NCBI RefSeq assembly: GCF_022829545.1
Contig: NZ_JAKSYM010000285.1
Location: 1 to 64,000 of the forward strand
DNA length: 64,000 bases
Reading direction: 5' to 3'
Source of the DNA: Methylobacterium sp. J-030
GTDB lineage: Bacteria > Pseudomonadota > Alphaproteobacteria > Rhizobiales > Beijerinckiaceae
Positions 24,091-32,998 of the stretch are shown here, piece by piece. Both the position numbers and the translations under genes were made by a program. Below the pieces are notes generated by a model. It was given only the letters and a program-made list of their open reading frames with translations, was not told where the DNA came from and made no database searches. The stretch's first letter is position 1. Each line of letters begins with the position of its first letter.

Positions 24091-26142
24091 ATGTTCGTCC
24101 TGCACATCGCCCTGCAGGGCTGCCTGCGCGGCGACGGCGTCGTCTACGGGCTCACCGCCGACACCGGCGGCCATATCCGCTACCTGCTCGATCTGGTCTC
24201 GGCCTCGGCGCAGGATCGCGATCTCGCACGGATCGTGGTGGCGACCCGCCTGTTCCGGGGGGGCCTCGGCGCAGCCTACGCCGTGCCCGAAGAGCCGATC
24301 GCCGACAAGGTCACCCTCGTGCGGCTCGCGAGCGCGTCCCCGGACTATTGCGCCAAGGAGGCGATGCACGCCGAGGTTGATTGCTTCGCAGAGAACCTCA
24401 TCGCCTGGATCGCCGCGCAGGATCGGGCGCCGGATCTCATCCACGCGCATTACGCGGACGCCGCCGCGGTGGCGGCCCTCGTGGAGGATCGCCTCGGCAT
24501 CCCGTTCGTGTTCACGGCCCATTCGCTCGGACGCGTGAAGGCGCGGATGCTGGGGACGTCCCCCATCCGCCCCGACCTCGCCCGCCGGATCGCCACCGAG
24601 GAGGAGGCCCTGGCGCGGGCGCACCTCGTCATCGCCTCCTCGCGGGACGAGGCGGAGGTGCAGTATGCCGGCTATGCCGCCTACGATCCCGGCCGCGTCC
24701 GCGTTCTGCCCCCGGGCAGCGACCTCGCCCGCTTCGCCGCAGCCCGACCTCATCCGCGGGTCGATGCCGCGATCGACCGCTTCCTGGACGATCCGGACCG
24801 ACCTGCGATCCTGGCCCTCGCCCGGCCGGTGGCGCGCAAGAACCTCGCGGCCCTGGTGCGGGCCTACGGCGAGGATCGCGCGCTCCAGGCCCGCGCCAAC
24901 CTCGTGATCGTCGCCGGCACCCGCGACGACATCGACACCCTCGACGGCGACATGGCCGCGACGATGCGCGAACTCCTGGTGCTGATCGATCGCTACGACC
25001 TCTACGGGCGCGTCGCCTACCCGAAGACGCACCGTCCGGAGGACGTTCCCGCGATCTACGCCCATGCAAGGGCCCGTGGGGGCCTGTTCGTCAACCCGGC
25101 CCTGAACGAGCCCTTCGGGCTGACGCTGCTGGAGGCTTCGGCCGCCGGCCTGCCGCTGGTCGCCACCGACAGCGGCGGCCCCAACGACATCGTCGAGACC
25201 TGCGGCAACGGGCTCCTGGTCGATCCCCGGGCGCCGGCCGCGATCGCCGAGGCCTGCCGGCGGATCCTGGGCGATCCGGCCCTCTACGCCCGCTGCGTGG
25301 CCGGCGGCGCCCGGGCGGCGGCGGCCTACGACTGGGACCGGCACGCCGCCCGCTACCACGTCCTGCTGCGCAGGCTGCTCAACCCGGAGGCGCCCCCGCA
25401 GGCGCCCTGGCAACTCCTCGTCTGCGATATCGACAACACGCTGGTCGGCTGCGACGCCGCTCTGGGGATCTTCCGCCGGTGGCGCAGCCGGCAGGCGGGG
25501 CTGGCCTTCGGCGTCGCGACGGGACGCTCCTTCCACAGCGCCATGGCGGTGCTGGAGCAGCAGGCGAGCCCCCGGCCCCAGGTGATGATCACCTCGGTGG
25601 GCTCCGAGATCTACCATCTCGACGCCAACGGCGTGACCTACACGGCGGACGCCGCGTGGCGCCGGACCATCTCGGCCGGTTGGGACCGACCCGCGGTACA
25701 GGCGGCCCTGGCCGGGCTCGATGGGCTCGTCCCCCAGGGCCCGCTGGAGCAGCGCGCCCTGAAGCTGAGCTACTTCGGCGATCCGACGGCCGCGCGGCGC
25801 GTCCGCGCGTGCCTCGCGCAGGACGGCATCGCCGCCCGGGTGATCCACAGCCACGGCCGCTACCTCGACGTCCTGCCGGAGGCGGCCTCGAAGGGCACCG
25901 CGGTCGATCACGTCCGCGCCCTCTACGACCTGCCGGAGCACGCCGTGTTCGTGGCCGGCGATTCCGGCAACGACATCGAAATGCTGGGCGCCCGGGTCCA
26001 GGCGATCATCGTGGCCAACTATTCCGACGACCTCGCCAGCAACGCCGCCCTGAAGCACTCCTACGTGGCCCGCCGGACCCACGCCCGGGGGATCATCGAG
26101 GGGGTCTCGCATTTCCGCCGGATGCTGGCCGATGTCGGCTGA
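24091..26142 (+). CDS. Sucrose-phosphate synthase/phosphatase-like fusion (GT4 + HAD-IIB)
   Basis: A 683-aa bifunctional protein. The N-terminal GT4 part (about 1-430) starts with the SPS-like loop GLTADTGGHIRYLLDL, has THRPEDVPAIYAHARA and the acidic motif NEPFGLTLLEASAAGLPLVA. The C-terminal part (about 440-683) is a HAD-IIB phosphatase of SPP type: nucleophile DIDNTLVG, GSEIYHLD, KGTAVDHV and GDSGNDIEMLG. In plants and cyanobacteria such proteins make sucrose-6-phosphate from UDP-glucose and fructose-6-phosphate and then remove the phosphate. Mannosylfructose synthase is a close alternative. Here it is surrounded by glycosyltransferases, so another phosphorylated acceptor is possible. It overlaps the following GT2 gene by 11 bases. 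Confidence 0.8.
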   Translation: MFVLHIALQGCLRGDGVVYGLTADTGGHIRYLLDLVSASAQDRDLARIVVATRLFRGGLGAAYAVPEEPIADKVTLVRLASASPDYCAKEAMHAEVDCFAENLIAWIAAQDRAPDLIHAHYADAAAVAALVEDRLGIPFVFTAHSLGRVKARMLGTSPIRPDLARRIATEEEALARAHLVIASSRDEAEVQYAGYAAYDPGRVRVLPPGSDLARFAAARPHPRVDAAIDRFLDDPDRPAILALARPVARKNLAALVRAYGEDRALQARANLVIVAGTRDDIDTLDGDMAATMRELLVLIDRYDLYGRVAYPKTHRPEDVPAIYAHARARGGLFVNPALNEPFGLTLLEASAAGLPLVATDSGGPNDIVETCGNGLLVDPRAPAAIAEACRRILGDPALYARCVAGGARAAAAYDWDRHAARYHVLLRRLLNPEAPPQAPWQLLVCDIDNTLVGCDAALGIFRRWRSRQAGLAFGVATGRSFHSAMAVLEQQASPRPQVMITSVGSEIYHLDANGVTYTADAAWRRTISAGWDRPAVQAALAGLDGLVPQGPLEQRALKLSYFGDPTAARRVRACLAQDGIAARVIHSHGRYLDVLPEAASKGTAVDHVRALYDLPEHAVFVAGDSGNDIEMLGARVQAIIVANYSDDLASNAALKHSYVARRTHARGIIEGVSHFRRMLADVG

Positions 26143-27028
26143 GATGCCGGCTGATCCCGGGCCGGAATCGGCGCCGAGCGTCCTGACCCTGGTCCGCGGC
26201 CGGGCCGACCGCCTGCGCAACCTGATGCGCGGGCTCGCCCGCCAGACCCTGCCCCCACGCGAACTGGTCATCGCCTGGATGCAGCCGGATCCGGAGCCGG
26301 ACCTGCCCGATCCGGGTTGCCCGGTCCGCCACCTCCACGTGCCGGGCGAGCCGATGCCGCTCGCCGCCGCGCGCAACCGGGCGGCCGAGGCGGCGGGCGC
26401 GGATCTCCTGCTTTTCCTCGACGTGGATTGCATCCCGTCGCCCGGTCTGGTGGCCGCCTACGCGGGGGCGGCACGGACGACGCGGGGGCTCTTCCTCGGC
26501 GAGGTCCTCTATCTGCCGCCCGGGGCTGTCGGCGGCGACCCCGATCCCGCGACGCTCGATCGCCTCGGCCGGACCCATCCGGCCCGGCCCATACTGCCCG
26601 AGACCGGTCTGCGGCCGGAGCCCGATGCGGGCCAGCTCTGGGGGCTGTCCTTCGCGCTGCCGGCCGCATCCTGGCGCGCGGTCGGCGGCATGGACGAGGC
26701 TTTCGCAGGCTACGGCGGCGAGGAGACCGACCTCGCCGCCCGGCTCGCCGCCTCCGGTCTGGCGACGTTCTGGGTCGCGGGCGCCCGCGCCTATCACCAG
26801 CACCATCCGGTCCACGTGCCGCCGCTGCAGCATTTCGCGCCGATTCTCGCCAACGCGGCCCGCTTCCGGGCGCGGCACGGACGTTGGTGCATGACCTACT
26901 GGCTCGACCAGTTTCGCGCGGCCGGGCTGATCGACTGGGAGGCCGACGCTGCCGCGATCCGTCTGATCCGTCCGCCGACCGGGCCCGAGATCGCCGCCGC
27001 CCTGCGGCCCGACGCCCTGTTCTCCTGA
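26132..27028 (+). CDS. GT2 glycosyltransferase, paralogue A
   Basis: A 298-aa GT-A enzyme. Visible parts are SVLTLVRGRADRLRNLMRGL, LAAARNRAAEAAGADLLLFL and the metal motif DVDC (about residue 95), then YGGEETDLAARL and AYHQHHPVHVPP, the catalytic base region and C-terminal loop of the galactosyltransferase-like GT2 group. It overlaps the SPS-like gene and is followed 16 bases later by the GT28-like gene. A clear paralogue lies at 28209-29189. Confidence 0.85.
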   Translation: MSAEMPADPGPESAPSVLTLVRGRADRLRNLMRGLARQTLPPRELVIAWMQPDPEPDLPDPGCPVRHLHVPGEPMPLAAARNRAAEAAGADLLLFLDVDCIPSPGLVAAYAGAARTTRGLFLGEVLYLPPGAVGGDPDPATLDRLGRTHPARPILPETGLRPEPDAGQLWGLSFALPAASWRAVGGMDEAFAGYGGEETDLAARLAASGLATFWVAGARAYHQHHPVHVPPLQHFAPILANAARFRARHGRWCMTYWLDQFRAAGLIDWEADAAAIRLIRPPTGPEIAAALRPDALFS

Positions 27029-27044
27029 GATCGAACCGAACGCC

Positions 27045-28190
27045 ATGAAGAAGCCGATCGCGTTCTTCGTCCATCACCAGGGCCGCGGCCACGCCAACCG
27101 CACCATGGCGGTGGCGGCCGCCTTCGCGCAGGACCGGCCGGTTTCGGTGCTGACCGCCGACCCCAGCCTGTTCGACGGCTTCACCCGCGACATCGAGATC
27201 GTCGCGCTGCCCAACATGATCGGCGCCGCGGTGCCGACCCCGCGCCTCTACGCCGAGCCGACGCCGCAGGTGATGCACTGCGTCCCCCTCGGCCTGCCCG
27301 AGATGCGCCGGACCATGCGGGTCATCCTCGACCATCTCGATGCGCGCGAGATCGGGCTGTTCGTGGTCGACGTCTCGGCCGAGATCGCGCTGCTCGCCCG
27401 CATCGCCAGCGTGCCGGCGGTGCAGATCCGGATGCACGGCGACCGCTCCGATATCGGGCATGTCGGGGCCTACGAGGCCTGCGTCGGGATGCTCGCCCCC
27501 TTCGACGAACGCCTGGAGCAGGACGAATACCCGGCCACCTTACGCGCAAAGACCTTCTACAGCGGCGGCCTGTGCACCAGTGTCGACCGGGTGCCGGAGC
27601 GCGCCGAGGCGCGCGCCAAGCTCGGCCTCGACCCGAAGCGGGAGATCGTGGTGGCGGTGACCGGCGGCGGCGGCAGCGGTACGCCCTACGCGCCGCTGAC
27701 CGTGGCGGCCCGCGCCGCTCCCGATGCCCTCTGGTTGACCCTCGGCCCGACCCACCGGGAGGGCCACGAGACCGATTTCTCCAATCTGCGCGAACTCGGC
27801 TGGGTGCCCTCGGTCACCGATTACCTCGCCGCCGCCGACATCGTGATCGCCTCGGCGGGCGACAACACGGTCCACGAGGTCGCCCGGGTCGGCGGGCGCC
27901 TGATCGTGATGCCGGAATGGCGCTACTTCGCCGAGCAGACCCGCAAGGCCGAGGCCCTGGTCCGCCTCGGCGCCGCCGTGCAGGCCCCCGCCTGGCCGGG
28001 CGATCTCCAGGGCTGGCGCGACCTGCTCGCCCGCGCCCGCGCCCTCGACGGCACCGCCCTGCGCGGCCTCTACGCCCCGGATGCGGCCGCCCGCGCCGCC
28101 GGCTGGCTCGAAGGGCTGACCGACGCGCTGTGGGACTTCGGGCCGGCCGACGCCGAAACCGCCCCGCTTCCGGGCCTCGCGGCCGAGTGA
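27045..28190 (+). CDS. GT28/MurG-like glycosyltransferase
   Basis: A 381-aa GT-B protein. It begins KPIAFFVHHQGRGHANRTMA, the glycine-rich acceptor loop of MurG-like and glycolipid glycosyltransferases. The C-terminal half has VVAVTGGGGSGTPY (about 203) and ITD-like VTDYLAAADIVIASAGDNTV, where the donor nucleotide binds. The end of the gene runs into three 11-bp tandem repeats. It lies between two GT2 paralogues. The sugar donor is unknown. Confidence 0.8.
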   Translation: MKKPIAFFVHHQGRGHANRTMAVAAAFAQDRPVSVLTADPSLFDGFTRDIEIVALPNMIGAAVPTPRLYAEPTPQVMHCVPLGLPEMRRTMRVILDHLDAREIGLFVVDVSAEIALLARIASVPAVQIRMHGDRSDIGHVGAYEACVGMLAPFDERLEQDEYPATLRAKTFYSGGLCTSVDRVPERAEARAKLGLDPKREIVVAVTGGGGSGTPYAPLTVAARAAPDALWLTLGPTHREGHETDFSNLRELGWVPSVTDYLAAADIVIASAGDNTVHEVARVGGRLIVMPEWRYFAEQTRKAEALVRLGAAVQAPAWPGDLQGWRDLLARARALDGTALRGLYAPDAAARAAGWLEGLTDALWDFGPADAETAPLPGLAAE

Positions 28191-28214
28191 CCGCCGAGTG
28201 ACCGCCGAGTGACC
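28182..28214. repeat. Three tandem 11-bp units forming a stop in every frame
   Basis: GCCGAGTGACC occurs three times in a row. Each unit contains one TGA, and because 11 is not a multiple of three the TGAs at 28188, 28199 and 28210 close all three plus-strand frames. The first is the stop of the GT28-like gene. Each unit also holds a GTG; that of the third (28209) is a possible start of the next gene. Slippage duplication is the likely origin. Confidence 0.85.
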
Positions 28215-29189
28215 GCCACCCTGCCCCCGCCCCGACCGGAGCCCGATCGCCGCATGTCCACCGTCTCCGTCGTGACCCTCGCGAAGGGTCGCCCGGCGCA
28301 TCTGCGCAACGTGCTGCTCGGCCTGGAGCGCCAGACGCAGGCCCCCGCCGCCTTCATCGTCGCGGTGATGCAGGAGACACCCTACGACCTGCCCGAGGTC
28401 GGCTTCCCGGTGCACCAGATCCCCGTGACGGGCCGCGAATTGCCGCTGGCGGCGGCGCGCAACCGCGGCGTGGCGGCAGCGGACAGCGACGCCGTGGTGT
28501 TCCTCGACGTCGACTGCATCCCGGCGCCCGGTCTCGTCGCCGATTACGCGCGGGGTCTCGCCGAACTCGATGGGCTGCTGATGGGCGAGGTTCTGCACCT
28601 GCCCGAGCGCGCCACGACGGGCGCCTGGGACTATGACGGCCTCGACGCCGTCGCGGAACGGCACTCCGACCGCCGCGGGCCGCCGGCCTCCGGCATCGAG
28701 ATCTGCAACGACTACCGCTGCTTCTGGTCGCTCAACTTCGCGATCCGGCGCGCCACCTTCCTGGCGACCGGCGGCTTCGACGAGCGCTACACCGGCTACG
28801 GCGGCGAGGACACCGACTTCGGCAAGCTCCTCGACCGGAGCGGCATCCCGATCGCCTGGATGAAGGGCGCACGCGCCTATCACCAGTACCACCCGCACCA
28901 CATGCCCCCGGTCCACCACCTCGACAGCGTGGTGCGCAACGCCGAATTGTTCGAGGCCAAGTGGGGCTACCGCACCATGGGCCACTGGCTCTACGCCTTC
29001 AAGGTGATGGGCCTGATCGACGACACGCCCGACCGGCCGATCCGCATCCTGCGCCGGCCCGACGCATCTGACCTCGCGCTCACCGGTCAGCAGAGCCACC
29101 AGCCCTACAGCAATTCGGCCTCGGTGATCCGCGCCATCGAGGCCCGGCAGAGCGCCGAGGCTGCGGCAGAGGCGCCGGTGACGGCGTGA
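28209..29189 (+). CDS. GT2 glycosyltransferase, paralogue B
   Basis: A 326-aa GT-A enzyme similar along its length to the protein at 26132-27028: SVVTLAKGRPAHLRNVLLGL, LPLAAARNRGVAAADSD, FLDVDCIPAPGLVADYARGL, YGGEDTDFGKLL and AYHQYHPHHMPPVHH. The start may be GTG 28209 inside the tandem repeat or ATG 28254, which fits the paralogue better and has GGAG 12 bases upstream. Its stop overlaps the GTG start of the next gene. The duplication with one gene between suggests two similar transfers on one glycan. Confidence 0.85.
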   Translation: MTATLPPPRPEPDRRMSTVSVVTLAKGRPAHLRNVLLGLERQTQAPAAFIVAVMQETPYDLPEVGFPVHQIPVTGRELPLAAARNRGVAAADSDAVVFLDVDCIPAPGLVADYARGLAELDGLLMGEVLHLPERATTGAWDYDGLDAVAERHSDRRGPPASGIEICNDYRCFWSLNFAIRRATFLATGGFDERYTGYGGEDTDFGKLLDRSGIPIAWMKGARAYHQYHPHHMPPVHHLDSVVRNAELFEAKWGYRTMGHWLYAFKVMGLIDDTPDRPIRILRRPDASDLALTGQQSHQPYSNSASVIRAIEARQSAEAAAEAPVTA

Positions 29190-30256
29190 GGATCGCGCTC
29201 CTCGCCCATCTGCGCCACCCGATCGCCCCGCCCTTCGCGGGCGGCCTCGAAGCCTACACCTGGAACCTCGCGGACGGCCTCGCCGCCCGCGGCCACGCGG
29301 TCGCGCTGTTCGCCTCCGGCGACAGCGACCGGCGTTTCGCCCTGGATCCTGTGATCCCGGTCCATCACGAGCGGAGTTTTTCCGGGCTTGAGCACCGGGG
29401 CGATGCGGGCCTGAGGGATCATCTCGACGCCGGCTACGCCGCCGCCTGCGACCGGATCGCCGACGGGGGCTTCGACGTCCTTCACAACAACAGCCTGAGC
29501 CGCCTGCCCCTGGATCCGCAGCGCACCGCCGCCATGCCCACCGTCACGTCGCTGCACGTGCCGCCCTTCGACGCCCTGCGCTGGTTCGTGCGGGCGAGCC
29601 CCGCGCCGGGACACCGGATCACCGCGACCTCCCGGGCGCAGCGCGACGCGTGGTGGCCCGACGGGGCGCCCCCGGAGGTCTCGGTTCTGTACAACGGCAT
29701 CGATCCCGCCGCCTGGCCCTACCAACCGCAGGGCGACGGCAGCGCCGTCTGGTGCGGGCGGATCACGCCCGACAAGGGCGCGCATCACGCGATGGCGGCG
29801 GCGCGCCGGGCCGGGCTGCCGCTGACCCTGTTCGGCCCGATCGAGGAGCCCGCGTACTGGGACGCTCTGGTCGCCCCGCTGCTCGGTGGAGCGATCCGCT
29901 ACGGTGGCCGGCTCGGCGGCGCGGCCCTGGCCGCGGAGGTCGGCCGCGCCTCGGTGTTCCTGACCACCCCGTGCTGGGACGAGCCGTTCGGGCTGGCGGC
30001 GGTCGAGGCGATGGCCTGCGGCCTGCCGGTCGCGGGTTTCGCCCGGGGTGCCGTCCCCGAAGTCGTCGGGGAGGCCGGATCCCTCGCCCCGCCCGGCGAT
30101 GAGGCCGGCCTCGCCGACGCCATCGGGGCGGCGGTGGCGATCCCGCGGCCGGTCCCGCACGCGCGCGTCCTGCGCCTGTTCACCCGGGCGCGCTGGCTCG
30201 ACCGGTGCGAGGCGCTCTACGCGCAGGCCCGCGCCGGGGCGACGCCCGCTCCCTGA
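29186..30256 (+). CDS. GT4 glycosyltransferase
   Basis: A 356-aa GT-B enzyme starting from GTG 29186, which overlaps the previous stop (GTGA). The N-terminus RIALLAHLRHPIAPPFAGGL is the acceptor loop; the donor domain has SAVWCGRITPDKGAHHAMAA (about 185) and the acidic motif TPCWDEPFGLAAVEAMACGL (about 265). Domain layout and length resemble the GT4 protein at 22957-23997. It is the last glycosyltransferase of the plus-strand operon. Confidence 0.85.
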   Translation: MRIALLAHLRHPIAPPFAGGLEAYTWNLADGLAARGHAVALFASGDSDRRFALDPVIPVHHERSFSGLEHRGDAGLRDHLDAGYAAACDRIADGGFDVLHNNSLSRLPLDPQRTAAMPTVTSLHVPPFDALRWFVRASPAPGHRITATSRAQRDAWWPDGAPPEVSVLYNGIDPAAWPYQPQGDGSAVWCGRITPDKGAHHAMAAARRAGLPLTLFGPIEEPAYWDALVAPLLGGAIRYGGRLGGAALAAEVGRASVFLTTPCWDEPFGLAAVEAMACGLPVAGFARGAVPEVVGEAGSLAPPGDEAGLADAIGAAVAIPRPVPHARVLRLFTRARWLDRCEALYAQARAGATPAP

Positions 30257-30285
30257 CACGTCCCGCTCCTGAACCCGAGCCCGAC

Positions 30286-30954
30286 ATGACCCGAGACGCC
30301 CTCATCGCCGCCCTGTGGCACGGCCGCGATCCCTTCGCGGACCCTCCTGGGTCTCTGCGCCCCCTCGACCTCCAGGGCTGGCGCAGCATCCATCCCTATC
30401 TCGAAGAGGCGGTGACCAGCCTCCGCCCCGCCGTCATCGTCGAGATCGGGACCTGGAAGGGGGCGAGCACCCTGTACCTCGCCCGCACCCTGGCCGAGCA
30501 TGGCGTCGTCGGCACGGTCGTCGCCGTGGATACCTGGCTCGGGGCCGTCGACCACTGGGCGGATGCGGGCCTCTTCGCCGAACTCGCGACCGAGCACGGC
30601 TTCCCGAGCCTGTATCGGACCTTCCTGGCGAACGTCCTGCGCGAGGGCATGGCCGACCGGGTCGTACCGCTCCCCCTCGACTCCGTGAACGCCGCCGAGT
30701 TGATGCGCCTGCGCGGCGTCACCGCCGACGTGATCCACCTCGATGCCGGGCACGAGGAGGCGTCGGTGGCGGCCGACCTGCGCGCGTGGTGGCCGGTGCT
30801 GAGGCCCGGCGGCCTGTTCATCGCCGACGATTACGACCGCCTCGGCGGCCGCTTCCCCGGCGTGACCCGGGCGGTCGATGCGTTCTGTGCCGAGCACGGC
30901 CTGGCCGGACCCTGGTCGCTGCGGGGCAAGTGCCGGTTCGTCAAGCCGGATTAG
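30286..30954 (+). CDS. Class I SAM-dependent methyltransferase
   Basis: A 222-aa methyltransferase of the Methyltransf_24 type often seen with polysaccharide genes. SAM motif I is VIVEIGTWKGASTLYLA (about 51-67), motif II is VVAVDTWLG, the acidic post-motif is VIHLDAGHEEASVAADL (about 147), and LRPGGLFIADDYDR (about 173) ends the core. ATG 30286 lies 30 bases after the last glycosyltransferase, so it closes that operon and probably O-methylates a sugar. Confidence 0.8.
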   Translation: MTRDALIAALWHGRDPFADPPGSLRPLDLQGWRSIHPYLEEAVTSLRPAVIVEIGTWKGASTLYLARTLAEHGVVGTVVAVDTWLGAVDHWADAGLFAELATEHGFPSLYRTFLANVLREGMADRVVPLPLDSVNAAELMRLRGVTADVIHLDAGHEEASVAADLRAWWPVLRPGGLFIADDYDRLGGRFPGVTRAVDAFCAEHGLAGPWSLRGKCRFVKPD

Positions 30955-31894
30955 GATCGGGTCGCTCCATCATGGCCAGCCCGCGCGATGGGGCGGCAAT
31001 CTCGGCCCAGGACTGTCGATGACGTCGTGTTCTGCCCGGGCTCGATGGCGTTGGCGACGCCCGCCGGGACCCTCCGGCTGTCGAGGAACCACGGGCCTGG
31101 GCAAGGCAACGCAGGCGCTGCCACGTTTCGGCACGGTGCGCAGGCGCGATATCCGTACGGGCTGCCTCGTCCGGCGTCGCCGATACGGAAGGGCACCGCG
31201 GCCGCAAGCCGCGGCGGCGTCCGTCATGCGAACGACCGTGAATGCATCATTCTTGCATACCAAAACCGTCGGGATTTTCCCTCGACCGCCACGCCCGCTC
31301 CGCGGTCATCTCCCCCCTCTGTCTCGGAGCGGGCGTGGACGCACGATACGGTTTTCGTTCGAACGCCACGAACGATGCGTGGCGCATCGTCATCCGCGCG
31401 TCGCGCGACGACCCCGGGGCCGGGCGCCGTCGACAGGCATGGCGATGTCATCGACCGGAAACGGTATCGACGTCCGGTTGTCGCGATCACGTGGCTGATC
31501 GGTACTTCCGCCGCCGCCGCGCCTTCGGCTGGGCCCGCGGGATCGGCTCGGCACATGCCTGCCGCGGCCGCTTGAACTCTTTCGCCCGGCCTGCTTATTG
31601 AGCAGCGGATCATTGCGGAGGGCACGTCCCGTGGAACCGCATCGATGGGGCCGCTCGTCAGGGTCGATCACGCCTGTGCCCGCTTCGAGCCGCGCGCGAT
31701 CGTATTGCGATCGCGCGCGGCTCGAAGCCTGTCTTGTCACGCGCTCTCCTGCGCCGAACCGGTGTCCACTTCGGCGGAGAGCGCTCTAGATCCGGTCGCC
31801 TGCGGCGCGCTTCGATCGTCGGACCGGCGGCACAGCGGCCGGTCGCTCCGGGGCCGGACCCGTACGCGGTGCCAGAGGCGGAGGTCCCACGCGC
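30955..31894. other. Gene-poor stretch of 940 bases
   Basis: Open frames here lie in several overlapping frames without ribosome sites or recognisable products, so I call no gene. The right part carries an exact inverted repeat around 31,690-31,726 (CGAGCCGCGCGCGATCG and its complement) and a copy of repeat family A. Confidence 0.6.
31686..31796 (-). repeat. Repeat family A, copy 1
   Basis: The core 31752-31778 is the reverse complement of TCCGCCGAAGTGGACACCGG followed by TTCGGCG. Outside it are AGAGCGCTC arms and the tail AAGCCTGTCTTGTCACGCG and GCGCGCGGCTCG, which recur in the other copies. It sits in non-coding DNA. Confidence 0.8.
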
Positions 31895-32206
31895 ATGACA
31901 GGTCCCGGCGATGAGCCTGACAAGATGGCTGAAGTCGCCGGCTTGGCGGCGGCGATTGCCGATCGCATCCTCGATCAGCATGCGGCGGGTGCGTCGATCC
32001 CGCCCGAACAGTTCAGGATGCTCGTCCGCGCGGCCCGGATGCTCCTGGACAACGGGGTGGCGTGGCCGCCATCAGTCGAGCACGTCGTGATGGAGGTCGC
32101 CCGGCGCTTGAAGGATACCGCAGCGCCCCCGGAGGACGCGCCGCCGCGGGGTCATGATGTCGTGGTGCATCTGACCGAGGCCCTGAGCGCCTTCAAGCGA
32201 TCCTGA
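31895..32206 (+). CDS. Hypothetical 103-aa protein
   Basis: A soluble helical protein starting MTGPGDEPDKMAEVAGLAAA with VEHVVMEVARRLKDTAAPPE later. No domain is recognised. Starts at 31895 or ATG 31925 (MAEVAG) are possible; ribosome sites are weak for both. It is followed by the secreted 172-aa gene on the same strand. Confidence 0.5.
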   Translation: MTGPGDEPDKMAEVAGLAAAIADRILDQHAAGASIPPEQFRMLVRAARMLLDNGVAWPPSVEHVVMEVARRLKDTAAPPEDAPPRGHDVVVHLTEALSAFKRS

Positions 32207-32462
32207 CCGACGCCGGACAAACGGGCCGGTGCGACGGTGCCGGGGCGATGGACGGGGTAGGCATGTCGTGCGAACGCGCGCCCTCATCGCTGAACGGGCG
32301 CCTTCCGAGGGAGCAAAGCCGGCTGGATCTTCGTTGCGGTGTTCGAACAGGGTGGCATCGCTTTCCGCCGGTGCCGTCCCCGGGCAGTGCGTTGCGGCTG
32401 CCCGCCGCGCGGAGGTGGGATGGGGCGGCGTCCGGTTGGAAGTGCGTCAGGAGGTTGGCCGG

Positions 32463-32981
32463 TTGGCTCGTTTGATCTCGATCGCCGCGGCGGGTGCAGC
32501 GGCGCTGCTCATGTCCGGATCTGCACGGGCAGCCTCCGACATCACGATCGCGTCGATCGCGATCGGTCGGCTCTACGTCGTCGGCACCACCGAGCAGCCG
32601 CATATGCCGGTGGTGCTGGACGGTCAGTTCCGCACCGAATCCGACGATCGGGGCAAGTTCCAGTACGAGCTGATCTATCACCCGTCGCGCTGCATCGTCT
32701 CGGCGGTGATCGCCGGCAAGACCGTCGAGGCGGTGGTCAGCAATTGCGGTGAGCAATGCGTGACGCCCGCCAGCACCGGTGACCAGCACGGCGGCGGCAA
32801 GCCCACGCAATCCGCCGCGCCAGCCCCCACGCCCCCAATGCCCGGACCGACGGTGTCGGCGGACGCGACGGGCGGATCGGAGGGGCCCTCCGCACGCGCG
32901 CCTGCGCCGACACCGCCCCGATCCCGCATCGCGCGACCCCCGCTCCCGCCGCAGAGGCCGAATTCCGGCCTCGGCACCTGA
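32463..32981 (+). CDS. Secreted Pro-rich hypothetical protein
   Basis: The long frame opens further upstream, but TTG 32463 has a perfect AGGAGG 8 bases before it and gives a Sec signal peptide (LARLISIAAAGAAALLMSGS, cleavage after ARA). The mature part has a beta-rich domain of about 80 residues (SIAIGRLYVVGTTEQPH, then FQYELIYHPSRCIVSAVIAG) with three Cys, and a tail of about 60 residues rich in Pro, Ala and Thr. It is probably periplasmic or attached to the envelope. The function is unknown. Confidence 0.65.
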   Translation: MARLISIAAAGAAALLMSGSARAASDITIASIAIGRLYVVGTTEQPHMPVVLDGQFRTESDDRGKFQYELIYHPSRCIVSAVIAGKTVEAVVSNCGEQCVTPASTGDQHGGGKPTQSAAPAPTPPMPGPTVSADATGGSEGPSARAPAPTPPRSRIARPPLPPQRPNSGLGT

Positions 32982-32998
32982 CCGGGGGCCGGGGCGGC

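Noticed and set aside
24058-26433. 791-aa minus-strand frame over the SPS-like gene
   Set aside because: The plus strand has both enzyme domains with motifs; the frame is a GC-rich shadow.
31021-31625. Several 100-200-aa frames between the methyltransferase and the 103-aa gene
   Set aside because: They overlap in many frames, are Arg/Pro/Ala-rich, and none has a ribosome site or recognisable motif.
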